This document shows, piece by piece, positions 33,057-44,335 of a stretch of 64,000 nt of DNA (within the stretch, counting starts at the first letter, position 1; each line of letters begins with the position of its first letter). Location of the stretch: NCBI GenBank assembly GCA_022828595.1, contig JAKGHH010000001.1, forward strand, positions 142,309,017-142,373,016, written 5' to 3'. This DNA comes from Nelumbo lutea. Taxonomy: Eukaryota; Streptophyta; Magnoliopsida; Proteales; Nelumbonaceae. The translations under genes were made by a program, and so were the position numbers. The notes beneath the pieces were generated by a model. That model saw only the letters and a program-made list of their open reading frames with translations, was not told the DNA's origin and searched no databases.

Positions 33057-33913
33057 TGTTGGGTCCAGCCCATTATGAGACATTGACCCATATTACAGTC
33101 CATATTCCTTTAGCCCATTGTTTTTGTCTTCAAAACTATTGTTATATCTGATCTGTGTAGGGTGTTGAAAATAGAGAGAGCAAAAAGAGAGAAATCAGAA
33201 AAACTGTGCTACAGATTTTCAGTGCACAGCGTTCATCAAACAGATGGGACTTTCCGATCCATCATCCGATCAAGCTGAAACTTGGATAGTAGGTGGACTC
33301 ATTGTTCATCATTCTGAACGGTTGGATCGTTGATCGGAGTTCTGAATCGTCAGTTATTTGAGGTCGAACAGAAGCAACTCGCAGCTGGTTGGGAAAAGAA
33401 AACAGTTCGCGATAGTCTTCATCAAACACTCTGATCAAGGGTCATTTGTGGTCCGATTTGGATGAAATTTGGTGGGATTGTTCGGACTCACGAACCTACG
33501 ATTTGAATGGTGGAGATCTGATTTGGAGCACTGGAAGTCTCCATTTTGTGGCCTGAATAGTAGCCACGTTTGTGAGTTTTTCTGACTGTTCTTTCCACAG
33601 CTTTTGCTATTCTTGTGAATATGTTTGAGAATCTGTATTTGCTCTAAGTTTGTGAGCATATTGTGGTGTTTGAGTTACTGTAATTTTTACCTCAAGTTAT
33701 TAGTGGAGATTTTGGTTAGGTATCTTTGGCCCCGTGATTTTTACCCTTCATATTGGAGGGGTTTTCCACGTTAAATATCGTGTGTCTCTCTTTGCTTGGC
33801 TTATGATTGTTTTTTGGTTGATATCTTTCTTGGGATTGTGCTAGCTGAATATCTACAAGTTTGGTTATTTAGGAGAGAAATGGTTTATGGATAAACTCGA
33901 TTTCTACTTAACA
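33057..33913 (+). repeat. 5' LTR of the copia element
   Basis: Begins TGTTGGGTCC and ends TACTTAACA; the inverted ends TGTTGGG/CCCAACA are clean in the 3' copy. 857 bp. Confidence 0.9.
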
Positions 33914-33916
33914 TAG

Positions 33917-33928
33917 TGGTATCAGAGC
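33917..33928 (+). other. Primer-binding site, initiator tRNA-Met type
   Basis: TGGTATCAGAGC lies three bases after the 5' LTR and is the classic complement to the 3' end of plant initiator methionine tRNA. Confidence 0.85.
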
Positions 33929-33952
33929 TTGGTTGATTGATTTGGTGTAGCT

Positions 33953-34711
33953 ATGGATATTAGCACAAGTAGAATGATAAATTTGAATGGCACAAATTAT
34001 CATTTGTAGAAGAGCAAGATTGGAGATCTTTTGCTTGTTAAAATTTTGCATTTGCCTGTATTTGCTTCTAAAAAGCCTGAATCCAAAAGTGACGAAGAAT
34101 GGGCATTTGAGTATGAACAAGTATGTGGATTTATTCGTCATTTTGTTGATGAAAATGTGTATAATCATATTCAACATGAGACACATGCAAGATCATTGTG
34201 GAGTAAACTTGAGAATTTATATGCCTTTAAGACTAGCAATAATAAGTTGTTTTTGCTTAAGAAAATGATGCAACTCAAATATAAGCTAGGAAACTCCATG
34301 GTTGATTATTTGAATGAATTTCAATGAGTGATTGATCAATTGTCAGGTATGGGCATAAAATTCGATAATGAGATTTTGGGTCTCTTGTTGCTTGTCACTT
34401 TATCGGATTTTTGGGAAACTTTTCATGTTTCACTTGTTAATTCTACCTCTGATGGTAATGTGACTTTGAAACATGTTAAAAGTAGTGTTTTGAATGATGA
34501 GATGAGAAGGTCTCAAGCTTCATCTACACAGTCTGATGTTCTTGTCACAGAAAATAGGGGGAGAAGCAAACATAAAAATGAAAGGGGTAAAGATAAAAGT
34601 AGAAGCAAGTTAAGATCACGACACAAAAATCTTGAGTGCCATTATTGTGAAAAGATGAGGCATATAAAGAAATATTGTTACAAGTGGAAAAGAGAAAATA
34701 AGAGTTTCTAA
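33953..34711 (+). pseudogene. gag of the copia element (broken)
   Basis: Starts with an ATG encoding MDISTSRMINLNGTNYH, then a TAG, and continues in frame with ARSLWSKLENLYAFK and MVDYLNEFQ, a TGA at 34325-34327, and IDQLSGMGIKFDNEILGLLL. Near the C terminus CHYCEKMRHIKKYC fits the CX2CX4HX4C zinc knuckle of retroelement nucleocapsid. The two nonsense codons prevent a full product. The frame then runs into a stop at 34709. Confidence 0.8.
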
Positions 34712-34789
34712 TAATAAGCAAGGGAAAAAGGAACATGAAAATAATGATCATGTTTCTATTACCACTGATGATGACCTTGTTCTTTTTTA

Positions 34790-35330
34790 TGATGATAACT
34801 TGATAAATGTTGGGTGATTGATAGTGGTGCCTCATTTCATATGACTTCAAGAAAAGATTTTTTCACATCTTATATTTCAGGAGACTTTGGGGTTTTAAAG
34901 ATGGGGAATGGTGTAGTTGTACCGGTAGTAGGCATTTGAACCGTTTGTTTAGAGACCAACAACAAAACAAAGTTGGTATTGAATGATGTTAAGCATGCTC
35001 CTAGTGTTCGCTTACATTTGATTTCTACAAGAAAGCTTGATGATGATGGTTACTATAAATTCTTTAGCAATGGAGAATGGAAACTCAAGAAAGGAAATCT
35101 GATTGTGACCCGAGGTAACAAAGTTTCTCACTTATATTTGATGAATGCTTCTATCTTTGCAAATTCAGTGAATACAGTTAATGGTGACACCTTATCAGAA
35201 TTATGGTACAAAAGGCTTAGTCACATAAGTGAAAAAGGGCTTGACTGTTTGGTCAAAAAAAATGTTTTGTCGGGTTTGAAAGGGTGTGATGCTGAAAAGA
35301 TGTGTTCATTGCTTGGCTGAGAAACAAAAA
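34790..35330 (+). pseudogene. Protease and GAG-pre-integrase region of the copia element (broken)
   Basis: WVIDSGASFHMTSRKDFF (from 34811) is the aspartic protease active site. After an in-frame stop the reading continues LNDVKHAPSVRLHLISTRKL and then LWYKRLSHISEKGLDCL, the pre-integrase domain. Near 35300 the coding frame shifts to the one used by the rest of pol. Confidence 0.75.
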
Positions 35331-36056
35331 AGGGTTTCTTTCAAGAGTCATCATTTGTCCAGGAAAAGCAGGTTTCTTGAATTAGTACACTCAGATGTTT
35401 GCAGTCCATTAAAGGTAAAGACACATGGTGGTGCACTTTACTTTGTTACTTTTATTAATGACCATTCAAGAAAACTTTGGGTTTATGTTTTGAAATCCAA
35501 AGATCAGGTGCTTGATGTGTTTAAAGTTTTTCAAGCTTCAGTTGAATGAGAAACAAGAATGAAATTTAAATGCATTCGCACTGATAATGGTGGTGAATAT
35601 TATGGTCTATTTGATGTGTATTGTAGACAGCAGGGCATTAGACATCAGAAAACACATCCTAAGACTCCTCAGCTGAATGATCTTGCAAAAAGGATGAACA
35701 TAACACTAGTGGAAAGAGTCAGATGCTTACTTTTAGAGGCAAAATTACTCGAATCATTTTGGGGTGAGGCGTTACTCATTGTTGCGCATGTTATTAATTT
35801 GTGCCCTATTGTTGCATTACAGGGTGATGTTCCTGACAGAGTTTGGTATGGGAAGAATGTTTCTTATGATCACTTGTGTGTATTTGGATGCAAGGCTTTT
35901 GTACATGTGCCGAAAGATGAATTGTCTAAGTTAGGTATCAAAACAAGACAATGCATCTTTATTGGGTATGGTCAAGATGAGTTTGGCTACAAGTTTTATG
36001 ATCTAGTTGAAAAGAAACTCGTTAAAAACAGAGATGTGGTCTTCATGGAGGACTAG
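35286..36056 (+). pseudogene. Integrase of the copia element, catalytic Glu replaced
   Basis: KRVSFKSHHLSRKSRFLELV leads to the first aspartate in HSDVC. A stop near 35547 is followed by the second aspartate in RTDNGGEY, and 35 positions on the segment reads NDLAKRMNITLVERV, where the catalytic glutamate of the D,D-35-E triad is lysine. The downstream C-terminal part (SKLGIKTRQCIFIGY) is readable to the stop at 36054. The nonsense codon and the lost catalytic residue both predict no activity. Confidence 0.8.
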
Positions 36057-36113
36057 ACCATTGAAGATATCGATAAGGTAGAGAATGCAAGTACCTCTCA
36101 GAGTAGTGGTGAT

Positions 36114-37859
36114 TTGACTGATGTTGACCCAGTTCCTTTGACACATATGCCAGATGTGGTTGAGAATGATGTGGAAGCTGATGATCAACATGGTATAGAG
36201 GATTTTGATGTTTCCTTAGATGATGATGCAGTTGAACAATACCAGGCTTCTACTGTTTCATCTGATGTTTCACTTCGGAGGTTTATAAGAGACCAACAGC
36301 CTTCCACTAGGTATCCTTTTAACCAATATGTTCTTTTGACTGATTATGGGGAACCTGAATGCTATGATGAGGCTATTGAAAGTGAGAACAAAAATGAGTG
36401 GCTCAATGCTATGAAAGATGAGATGAAGTCTTTGTATGACAATAATACCTTTGAATTGGTAGAGTTGCCTAAGAGCAAACGAGCTTTAAAGATTCAATGG
36501 GTTTATAGGTTGAAGACAGATGAAAGCACTACACAACCACGAATTAAAGCTAGATTGGTTGTCAAGGGCTTCAGTCAAAAGAAAGGTATTGATTTTGAAG
36601 AAATTTTCTCACATGTTTTGAAAATGTCATATATCAGGACTGTGTTGAGTTTAGCTGCTTGTCTTGATTTGGAAGTTGAGCAGATGGATGTGAAGATGAC
36701 CTTTCTTCATAGTGACTTGGAGGAAGAAATTTATATGGAGCAGCCTGAGGGTTTTGTAGTTAAAGGAAAGGAGAATTTTGTTTACAGGTTGAAGAAGAGC
36801 TTGTATGGTCTGAAATAGGCTCTTAGACAATGGTACAGGAAGTTCGAATCTGTCATGATTCAACAAGTTTACAGGAAGACTACTTCTGACCATTGTATAT
36901 TTGTTTAGAAATTCTCTGATAATGATTTCATTATTTTATTGTTGTATGTTGATGATATGTTCATTGTTGGTCACAATGCTTCTAGAATTGACAAGTTAAA
37001 GCATGAATTGAGCAAGTCTTTTGCAATGAAAGACTTAGGGCCTACGAAGCAGATTCTTGGCATGAGAATTTCACGTGACAAGAAATCTAAAAAGTTGAGG
37101 CTGTCTCAGGAAAAGTACATTGAAAAGGTACTTCAGCGTTTTCACATGGAAAATGCTAAAGTAGTAAGTACGCCTCTTTCTACACACTTTAAGTTATGTA
37201 ATGGACAGTCTCCCTCTAGTGATGAAGAAAAGAGAGGCATGCAAAGTGTTCCTTATGTATCTGCAATTGGAAGTTTAATGTATGCTATGGTTTGTACGAG
37301 GCCAAATTTGGCTCATGCAGTTGGTGTGGTTAGTAGATTTCTGGCTAATCCAGGTAGAGAGCAATGGAATGCTGTGAAATGGATTATGAGATATCTCCGT
37401 GGTACTAGTGGTTTGAAGCTTTGTTTTGGATCTGAAAAACCTATGCTTGTTGGTTATACAGATTCAGACATGGCTGGAGATTTGGACTCAAGGAAATCTA
37501 CATCAGGCTATTTGATTACTTTTGCAAGGGGAGCTGTGGCATGGCAATCTAGATTGCAAAAGTGTGTTGCATTATCCACCACCGAGGTAGAGTTTATTGC
37601 TATTACCGAAGCTTGTAAAGAGCTTCTTTGGATGAAGAAATCCATGCAAGAACTTGGCTTCATCAAGAAAGGTACATACTACATTGTGACAGTCAGAATG
37701 CCATTCATCTTGGTAAGAATCCAACATTTCATAATATTGAAGCATATTGATGTAAGATATCATTGGATTCGAGATGTTTTGAACTCCAGGTTGATTGAAC
37801 TTGAAAAGATTCACACTGACAAAAATGCTGCTGACATGATGACTAAAGTGGTGCCTTGA
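36114..37859 (+). pseudogene. Reverse transcriptase and RNase H of the copia element (broken)
   Basis: RT starts NEWLNAMKDEMKSLYDNNTF, passes IKARLVVKGFSQKKGIDF and MEQPEGFV, meets stops at 36816-36818 and about 36906, and resumes with the intact catalytic LLYVDDMFIVG near 36939. RNase H follows: YTDSDMAGDLDSRKSTSGY and ALSTTEVEFIAITEACKEL. Between about 37665 and 37735 two compensating frame slips garble the segment that should hold the D-S-Q motif, although the DNA still encodes it in another frame. It ends NAADMMTKVVP with a stop at 37857. Confidence 0.85.
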
Positions 37860-37940
37860 GAGAAGCTTGAACTGTGTGCCAGAGCAGCCGGCCTTAAATT
37901 TGGATAGTTGCTTTTTGAAGTGTCTCCCTTCTCTCATGGG

Positions 37941-37953
37941 CTGGAGAGGGAGA
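37941..37953 (+). other. Polypurine tract of the copia element
   Basis: GGAGAGGGAGAA lies directly before the 3' LTR, where plus-strand synthesis is primed in LTR elements. Confidence 0.7.
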
Positions 37954-37955
37954 AT

Positions 37956-38817
37956 TGTTGGGTCTAGCCCATTATGAGACACTGAACCATGTTACAACCC
38001 ATATTCCTTCGGCCCATTGTTTTTGTCTTCAAAAATAGGGTTATATCTGATCTGTGTAGGGTGTTGAAAATAGAGAGAACAAAAAGAGAGAAATCAGAAA
38101 AACTGGGCTACAGATTTTCAGTATGCAGTATTCATCAAACAACCGAAACTTTCTGATCCACCGTCCGATTGAGCTGAAACTTGGACAACAGGTGGATCAC
38201 TCATTTTTCCTCATTCTGAACGGTTGGATCTTTGATCAGAGTTCTGAATGATCGATTATTTGATGTCGAACAGAAGCAACTCGCAGTTGGTCAGGAAAAG
38301 AAAACAACTTGCAACAGTCTTCATCAAACACTCTGATCAAGGGTCATTTGTGGTTCGATTTGGATGAAATTTGGTGGGCTTGTTTGGACTCACGGACCTA
38401 CAATTTGAACGGTGGAGATCTGATTTGGAGCACTAGAATTCTCCATTTTGTGGCCTGAACAGTAGCCACGTTTGTGAGTTTTTTTGACTGTTCTTTTCAC
38501 AGATTTTGGTATTTTTGTGTATATGTTTGAGAATCTGTATTTGCTCTAAGTTTGTGAGCATATTGTGGTGTTTGAGTTGCTGTAATTGTTACCTCAAGTT
38601 ATTAGTGGAGATTTGTTGGTTGGGTCTCCTAGGCCCCATGGTTTTTACCCTTCATATTGGAGGGGTTATCCATGTTAAATATCGTGTCTCTCTCTTTGCT
38701 TGGCTTATGATTATTTTTTGATTGATATCTTGCTTGGGATTGTGCTAATTGAATATCTACAAGTTTGGTTATTTGAGAGAGAAATAATTTGTGGATAAAC
38801 TCAGTTTCTACCCAACA
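37956..38817 (+). repeat. 3' LTR of the copia element
   Basis: Begins TGTTGGGTCT and ends TACCCAACA. 862 bp, co-linear with the 5' LTR with scattered substitutions and short indels. Confidence 0.9.
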
Positions 38818-39324
38818 CAATATAGTCCAAAATAAATGAAAATTCAAAAAATATTTGAAAACCCAAAAAATGTGAAAAAGTTAGAGAAATGGCTTTTTGA
38901 AACAAATAGTTGGCCTTTGTACACATCTTGTGTGCACAAGCCAAGCATTCTACTTAGTTCTAGTAGTGATTGATGTGAATATCTCAATCTCAAAGCATAG
39001 GAATATAGAAGCAAACGAGCAATAATTCCCCATTATATTTGAAATTTTTAATAGCTGGAGGGTCCCACCATCTGTTCTAAAATTCCAATCAGAAGGCTAT
39101 CAAACACATTGCCTTGGCTGTGCTTTGGGACAACAAATCATCCCACTGAGACATAAGAGTCTAACTAAGGCACTGATCATCCTAATCATAAGGGTACACC
39201 AGTGTTGCCACCAAAGCATTTTGTTCTTCTTTCAAACCTCTGAAACATACTATGAAAACCCTATTTGCTTCAAAAGTATTGCAGCTGAAAGCCCGATTTT
39301 CTCTCGCGGTCTCTCTCCCAGGCA
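38818..39324. other. Spacer between two LTR elements, no gene seen
   Basis: No supported gene. The last five bases before the next element (CATCC, 39325-39329) are its target duplication. Confidence 0.4.
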
Positions 39325-39329
39325 CATCC

Positions 39330-39612
39330 TGTTGGGACACAAACTAAAGAAATACAAGTGTACAAGAAAAGGCCACGACAACCTTTAAAGATTGTAACTA
39401 ACAGCCAACCACTAGATCAAAGATTGTAACAAACAACCAACCACTAGATCAAAGATTGTAACTAACAGCCAACTACTAGATCAAAGATTATAACAAACTA
39501 GACAAGTGGACTGACAAGTGGAGATGTTGGTACAACAGAACTGTAACAGTTGTATAACAACAGGCTATAATCGAATTGGATTATTGAATTGGGAATACAA
39601 CCTCTCTTCCTT

Positions 39613-39647
<35 letters not shown>

Positions 39648-39697
39648 CTGGAGGCAGGCTCCCTCGAAAGAGTCCTTGAGTTAGGCAGTTCCTAACA
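39330..39697 (+). repeat. 5' LTR of the chromovirus, with internal 32-bp tandem repeats
   Basis: Starts TGTTGGGACACAAAC and ends CAGTTCCTAACA. From about 39387 a 32-bp unit (AAAGATTGTAACTAACAGCC then AACCACTAGATC) is repeated just over three times. A CT dinucleotide run at 39619-39643 precedes the 3' end. Confidence 0.85.
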
Positions 39698-39698
39698 A

Positions 39699-39713
39699 GT
39701 TGGTATTAGAGCC
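39699..39713 (+). other. Primer-binding site (Met-tRNA-like)
   Basis: GTTGGTATTAGAGCC follows the 5' LTR and differs by one base from the usual TGGTATCAGAGC complement of initiator tRNA. Confidence 0.65.
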
Positions 39714-39727
39714 AATTCCGAGCCAAG

Positions 39728-41303
39728 ATGCCAAGCACAAGATCATCAACAATGGAGAACAGAGTCGATTACATGGAAGGAGAAATGCAAAGAATATCAG
39801 CCGATGTCAAAGAAATCAAAGAAAGCTTTGCATCCTTGCTGGAAAGACTGGCATAGGCACCACCTGCGCAAATAACGCAGTGACACCAGTCATCGAAGTG
39901 GATCAAGAACTGCAAGAATCGAGTTTCCCATCTTCACAGGAGGAGATCCCACTTCCTGGCTTTTGCGAACAGAAAGATACTTCGATTACCATGACACACA
40001 AGGCCCTGATCGTGTTCCCCTAGCCTCTACACACCTGGAAGGAGAGGTGATCGTTTGGTACCAATGGTATCGGCGACGACACCCAAGGGCCACATGGGCC
40101 GACTTCACCAACGCCTTAACCATGCGATTTGGGGTCTCAGCCTTTGAGAATTATGACGAAAGCCTCGCTAAGCTACAACAGACTGGCTCCATCCAAGATT
40201 ATCAGATGGCGTTTGAAAGATTGGCAGTGCGCGTGCAAGGTTGGCCAGAAAACGTGCTTGTTGGCAGTTTTGTTGGAGGACTTAAGAAGGAATTGCGGCT
40301 GGAGGTAAAAGCCATGCTGCCCACCTCCGTTCTTGAAGCAGTATCAATAGCCCGATTACATGAAGACAAAATAAACCGGGCAAGAAGGATCAGCCGACCC
40401 CTGGGAGATGCGATCAGATTGGGTGTAACCAACCAAGAACCTGGAATCTTGGGTAAACCAGAGCCCATATCAGGAATAGGAATCACAGGCAAGGATGCTA
40501 GCTCTGGTTCAGGTCCCGGCTCAGCCAAGAGGTTAACCTGGGCTGAGATGCAAGCCCGACGAGAAAAGGGCCTTTGCTATGCATGTGGAGACAAGTTTGG
40601 GCCGGGCCATCGCTGTAAGGTCCCGCAAGTTTTCTTCCTGCAACCTGAAACTGAATATGTCGAGCAATCAGCCGACATTGAGGAGCCAAGGGATGACCAA
40701 GAATGGGTACCAGGGACAAAGGAATACCCAGAAGTATCCCTACAAGCCTTGACCGGTCTTGCTTCTTCTCAAACGATGCGAGTAACCGAACTGATACAGG
40801 GGCGCCATGTATCGATTCTGATAGACAGTAGCAGCACCCTCAATTTCATCACCCAAACCTTGGTTAGGCAACTAGGGGTTCCAGTCCAACCATGTGTAGC
40901 CTTTCGGGTGCACGTAGCTAATGGGAGCAACCTGGTATGCGACAGTACGTGCACAGAATTAAAGATAAGGATACAAGGACATGAGTTCGAGGTGGATCTA
41001 CACCCCCTGGAAACTAGTGGAGCATATGTCGTTCTCGGAGTCCAATGGTTAAGGCAACTAGGGCCGATGATAGGTGATTGGGCCCGCCTCACCATGGATT
41101 TCCAAATGGGCAGCTCACAGGTACATATTCAAGGGCAACGATCTAAGGGCCCAGGACCTATCAGCCTCGCCTCCCTAAGGAAACAAGCAGCAGACCCAAC
41201 CCACATCGTTTTAATGCAGATAGACTCCAACAGAAATGGCCCCATTCTAGCCCAAGAAAGTAGATCCGAAGAGGGCTGCACACAACTACAGCAGCTCCTT
41301 TAG
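39728..41303 (+). pseudogene. gag and protease of the chromovirus (broken)
   Basis: An ATG at 39728 opens MPSTRSSTMENRVDYMEGEM but meets a TAG at about 39854. The main frame (39963-41303) carries the capsid part (LEGEVIVWYQWYRRRHPRAT, YQMAFERLAVRVQGWPENVL), a Cys/His knuckle CYACGDKFGPGHRC, and then the protease (VSILIDSSSTLNFITQTLV). The catalytic D-S-G triad reads D-S-S, so the protease is probably dead. It ends at a TAG (41301) in the middle of pol. Confidence 0.8.
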
Positions 41304-42120
41304 AAGTTCTCAGTGATCTTCCAAGAACCTAAGGAATTACCACCAAAGCGTGCCCATGACCATCACATCCCCTTGCTGCCTGGGGCTGCACCTACAAATG
41401 TAAGGCCCTATCGTTACCCCTATTTTCAGAAACTGGAAATTGAGAGGCAAGTGTAAGAGATGCTTGATAGAAAAATCATACAACCCAGCCAAAGCCCATT
41501 TTCCTCGCCAGTATTACTTGTGAAAAAGAAGGATGGGACGTGGCGGTTTTGCATAGACTATAGGGCCCTGAACAGTATCACTGTGAAGGATCGGTTTCCG
41601 ATACTAGTAATCGATGAACTACTGGATGAACTTGGCAGGGCCACCATATTCTCTAAACTAGACTTGAGATCGGGATATCATCAAATTTGGGTCCATGAAG
41701 GAGACATCCACAAGACTGCCTTTCGTACACATGAAGGGCATTATGAATTCCTGGTTATGCCATTTGGGCTGACCAATGCGCCAGCTACATTCCAGGCCCT
41801 CATGAATGACATATTTCAACCCCATTTGCGCAAATTTATACTTGTATTTTTTTATGACATACTTGTATATAGCACTATATGGGACGAACACCTAATACAT
41901 CTACAAATCACCTTGAAATTGTTAAGGACTCATAAGCTCCTTCAAAGCAGTCAAAGTGCGCATTTGGACAAACACAAGTACATTATTTGGGGCACATGGT
42001 CGAGAATGATAGGGTAGCAGCAGACTCAGAAAAGATCTCAAGCATGACAAATTGGCCCGACCTCAAAATGTTAAGGAGTTACGTGGCTTCTTGGGATTAA
42101 CAGGATACTACCGGTGATTC
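41304..42120 (+). pseudogene. Reverse transcriptase of the chromovirus (broken active site)
   Basis: The same frame continues after two stops (41301, 41454) with [35 protein letters not shown] and [18 protein letters not shown]. The catalytic box, usually F-x-D-D, reads FFYDILVYS near 41845, so one aspartate is replaced by tyrosine. After 42017 the frame is lost, although RT connection wording is still visible. Confidence 0.85.
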
Positions 42121-42149
42121 ATTAGAGGGTATGAACTGATTACTGCCCC

Positions 42150-42746
42150 TTGACCAATTTGCTTAAGAAAGATGGGTTCTATTGGAATAAGGAGGCCCAA
42201 CAAGCCTTTGAGACACTCAAGACAACTGTCTCCTCCCCACCAATGCTCGCACTTCCTGACTTCTCAAAGGACTTCATCATTGAATTTGATGCATCAAGCC
42301 AAGGAGTGGGTGCAGTCCTCATGCAAGAAGAAAGACCATTAGCATTTTTCAGCAAGGCAATGACCACACAAAAATGGGCCAAATTAGTATATGAACGCGA
42401 ATTGATAGCAATTGTTCTTGCAGTTCAGAGATGGCATCCCTACCTCCTGGGAAGGAGATTCATCATATGAACTGGCCACCAGAGCCTGAAATTTCTGTTG
42501 GAACAGTTCGTACTCTCCCCGGAACAGCAGCGGTGGATAGCCAAATTACTTGGCTACGATTATGTCATTAAATACAAGGCCGGACACGCTAACAAGGTGG
42601 CAGATGCATTGTCACGCCAGCCACAACTGTTCCCATTACTTCTCACGAGCCCTACATGTTCCATCATGGGACGGCTAAGGGAGGCAGTTGAAAAGGCACC
42701 CACAACTGTGCAAGCTGCGCACAGAGATCCAAGAAGACCCTACTAG
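42150..42746 (+). pseudogene. RNase H of the chromovirus
   Basis: NLLKKDGFYWNKEAQQAFET and IIEFDASSQGVGAVLMQ give the first RNase H aspartate. AMTTQKWAKLVYERELIAIV holds the glutamate. After a stop at 42468-42470 the frame resumes and ends HANKVADALSRQPQL, the usual RNase H terminus. Confidence 0.8.
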
Positions 42747-42792
42747 CCACCCAGGGTACACAGTGGAAAACAACTTACTATATAAATGCTGA

Positions 42793-43794
42793 GTGGTGAT
42801 ACCACAGGATTCAGCCCATATTCAGCAGCTCCTAGAATTGTTCCACTCATCCCCAGTAGGAGGGCACTCAGGGATCCTACGCACTTACAAGAGACTAACC
42901 ACCCAGTTCCATTGGAAAGGCATGAGAAATTCGGTCCAAAAATTCATAGCCGAATGCATCATTTTCCAGAAAAATAAGGCGGATACCAAGTCTCCGGCGG
43001 GACTGGTACAACCACTCCCACCATTCTCGTAGGAGTTGATAGATTCACCAAATACGGCCATTTTCTCCCTCTGCCCCACCCCTTCACAGCCTCCATGGTT
43101 GCTGAAATTTTTTCTAAGGAGGTGGCACGACTACATGGTACCCCCAACTCTATTGTCTCCGATTGCGACCCTATCTTTATGAGTCAATTCTGGCCCAGAA
43201 CTTTTTCGACTACAAGGAGTGCAACTCTTAAAATCGACCAGCTACCACCCTCAAACAGATGGACAGACTGAAGTGGTCAACCGGAGTTTGGAAACCTACC
43301 TAAGGTGCTATGCAAGGGAAAGGCCCCGCCAATGGCTCAAGTGGCTTCATTGGGCAGAATGGTGGTACAATACCACATATCACATTGCAGCCGGAATGAC
43401 TCCCTTCCGGGCTCTATATGGTCGGGACCCACCTCCCCTACTTCCCTATGAGAAGGGGTCTACAGCAGTAGCCGCAGTAGAAGACCAACTCCTCCAACGA
43501 GATAGGGTGTTACAAGATCTCAAATCCCACCTCCAGCGAGCCCAACAATGGATGGCAGACTCCTACAACAAAAGACATAGACCTGCCCAGTACCAAGTCG
43601 GGGAGCAAGTCTTCCTTAAATTACAACCATACAAGCAGGTTTCAGCAGCAGGCCACCGGTGGAACAAACTGAGCCCGAGGTACTTCGGCCCATTTCGGAT
43701 TGTGGAGCACATCAAATCAGTGGCGTACAGGTTGGACCTCCCAGCAACATCAAAATTACACCCTGTATTCCATGTATCCCTATTAAAGAAATGA
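42793..43794 (+). pseudogene. Integrase of the chromovirus, internally deleted
   Basis: Begins with the zinc-binding arm (SSPVGGHSGILRTYKRL, then H and C residues). Near 43025 the segment that normally carries the first catalytic aspartate is missing, and the reading jumps to DRFTKYGHFLPLP-type sequence in another frame. From 43219 the core resumes with LLKSTSYHPQTDGQTEVVNR, which carries the catalytic glutamate, and continues to LHPVFHVSLLKK at a stop. The deletion and frameshift exclude function. Confidence 0.8.
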
Positions 43795-44042
43795 CCAAAA
43801 ACAGGAGCAATAACAACAACCACCCTCCCATCATTCTCGGAAGAGGGCCAAGTTCAAACTGAGCCCACTCAGATAACAGATTTCAGGTGGATACGCAAAG
43901 GGAATCACATCGAACCAGAAGCCTTGGTGGTATGGTCAGGCCTCCCAATTGAGGATGCAACTTGGGAACCTTACTTGGAGTTACAGAACAGATTCCCACA
44001 TCTTGACCTTGTGGGCAAGGTCGAATTTAAGGGGGGAGGGAC
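43795..44042 (+). pseudogene. Chromodomain tail of the chromovirus and polypurine tract
   Basis: In the integrase frame after a stop: a degraded stretch, then ALVVWSGLPIEDATWEPYLE, the hydrophobic and aromatic signature of a chromodomain that in chromoviruses guides insertion. The A/G-rich GGGGGGAGGGA at 44032-44042 just before the 3' LTR is the polypurine tract. Confidence 0.7.
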
Positions 44043-44335
44043 TGTTGGGACACAAACTAAAGAAATACAAGTGTACAAGAAAAGGCCACGACAACCTTTA
44101 AAGATTGTAACTAACAGCCAACCACTAGATCAAAGATTGTAACAAACTAGACAAGTGGACTGATAAGTGTAGAGGCTGGTACAACAAAACTGTAACAGCT
44201 GTATAACAGCAGTGTATAAATAACAACAGGCTGTAATCGAATGGGGTTATTGAATTGGGAATACAACCTCTCCTCCTTTCTCTCTCTCTCTCTCTCATTC
44301 TGGAGGTAGGCTCCCTCGAAAGAGTCCCTGAGTTT
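44043..44335 (+). repeat. 3' LTR of the chromovirus, truncated at its 3' end
   Basis: Starts TGTTGGGACACAAAC like the 5' LTR, but has one full 32-bp unit instead of three, and breaks off after GAGTCCCTGAGTTT, losing the final AGGCAGTTCCTAACA-type end. Confidence 0.8.

Larger units (their letters stand above)
33057..38817 (+). mobile_element. Ty1/copia LTR retrotransposon, Tnt1/Tork-like, complete but inactive
   Basis: Two LTRs (33057-33913 and 37956-38817), a primer site, gag, protease, integrase, RT, RNase H in copia order, and a polypurine tract. Flanks CAATC and CAATA match at 4 of 5 positions, consistent with an aged 5-bp target duplication. The LTRs differ at 8 of their first 60 positions, so the insertion is old. 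Nonsense codons and frameshifts occur in every region. The RT/RNase H wording (LCFGSEKPMLVGYTDSDMAG, CVALSTTEVEF) is of the Tnt1 kind; lineage by recognition, not alignment. Confidence 0.92.

Noticed and set aside
33917..33928. Possible tRNA-Met gene end
   Set aside because: Only the 12-base complement next to an LTR; no cloverleaf or internal promoter boxes. It is a primer-binding site.
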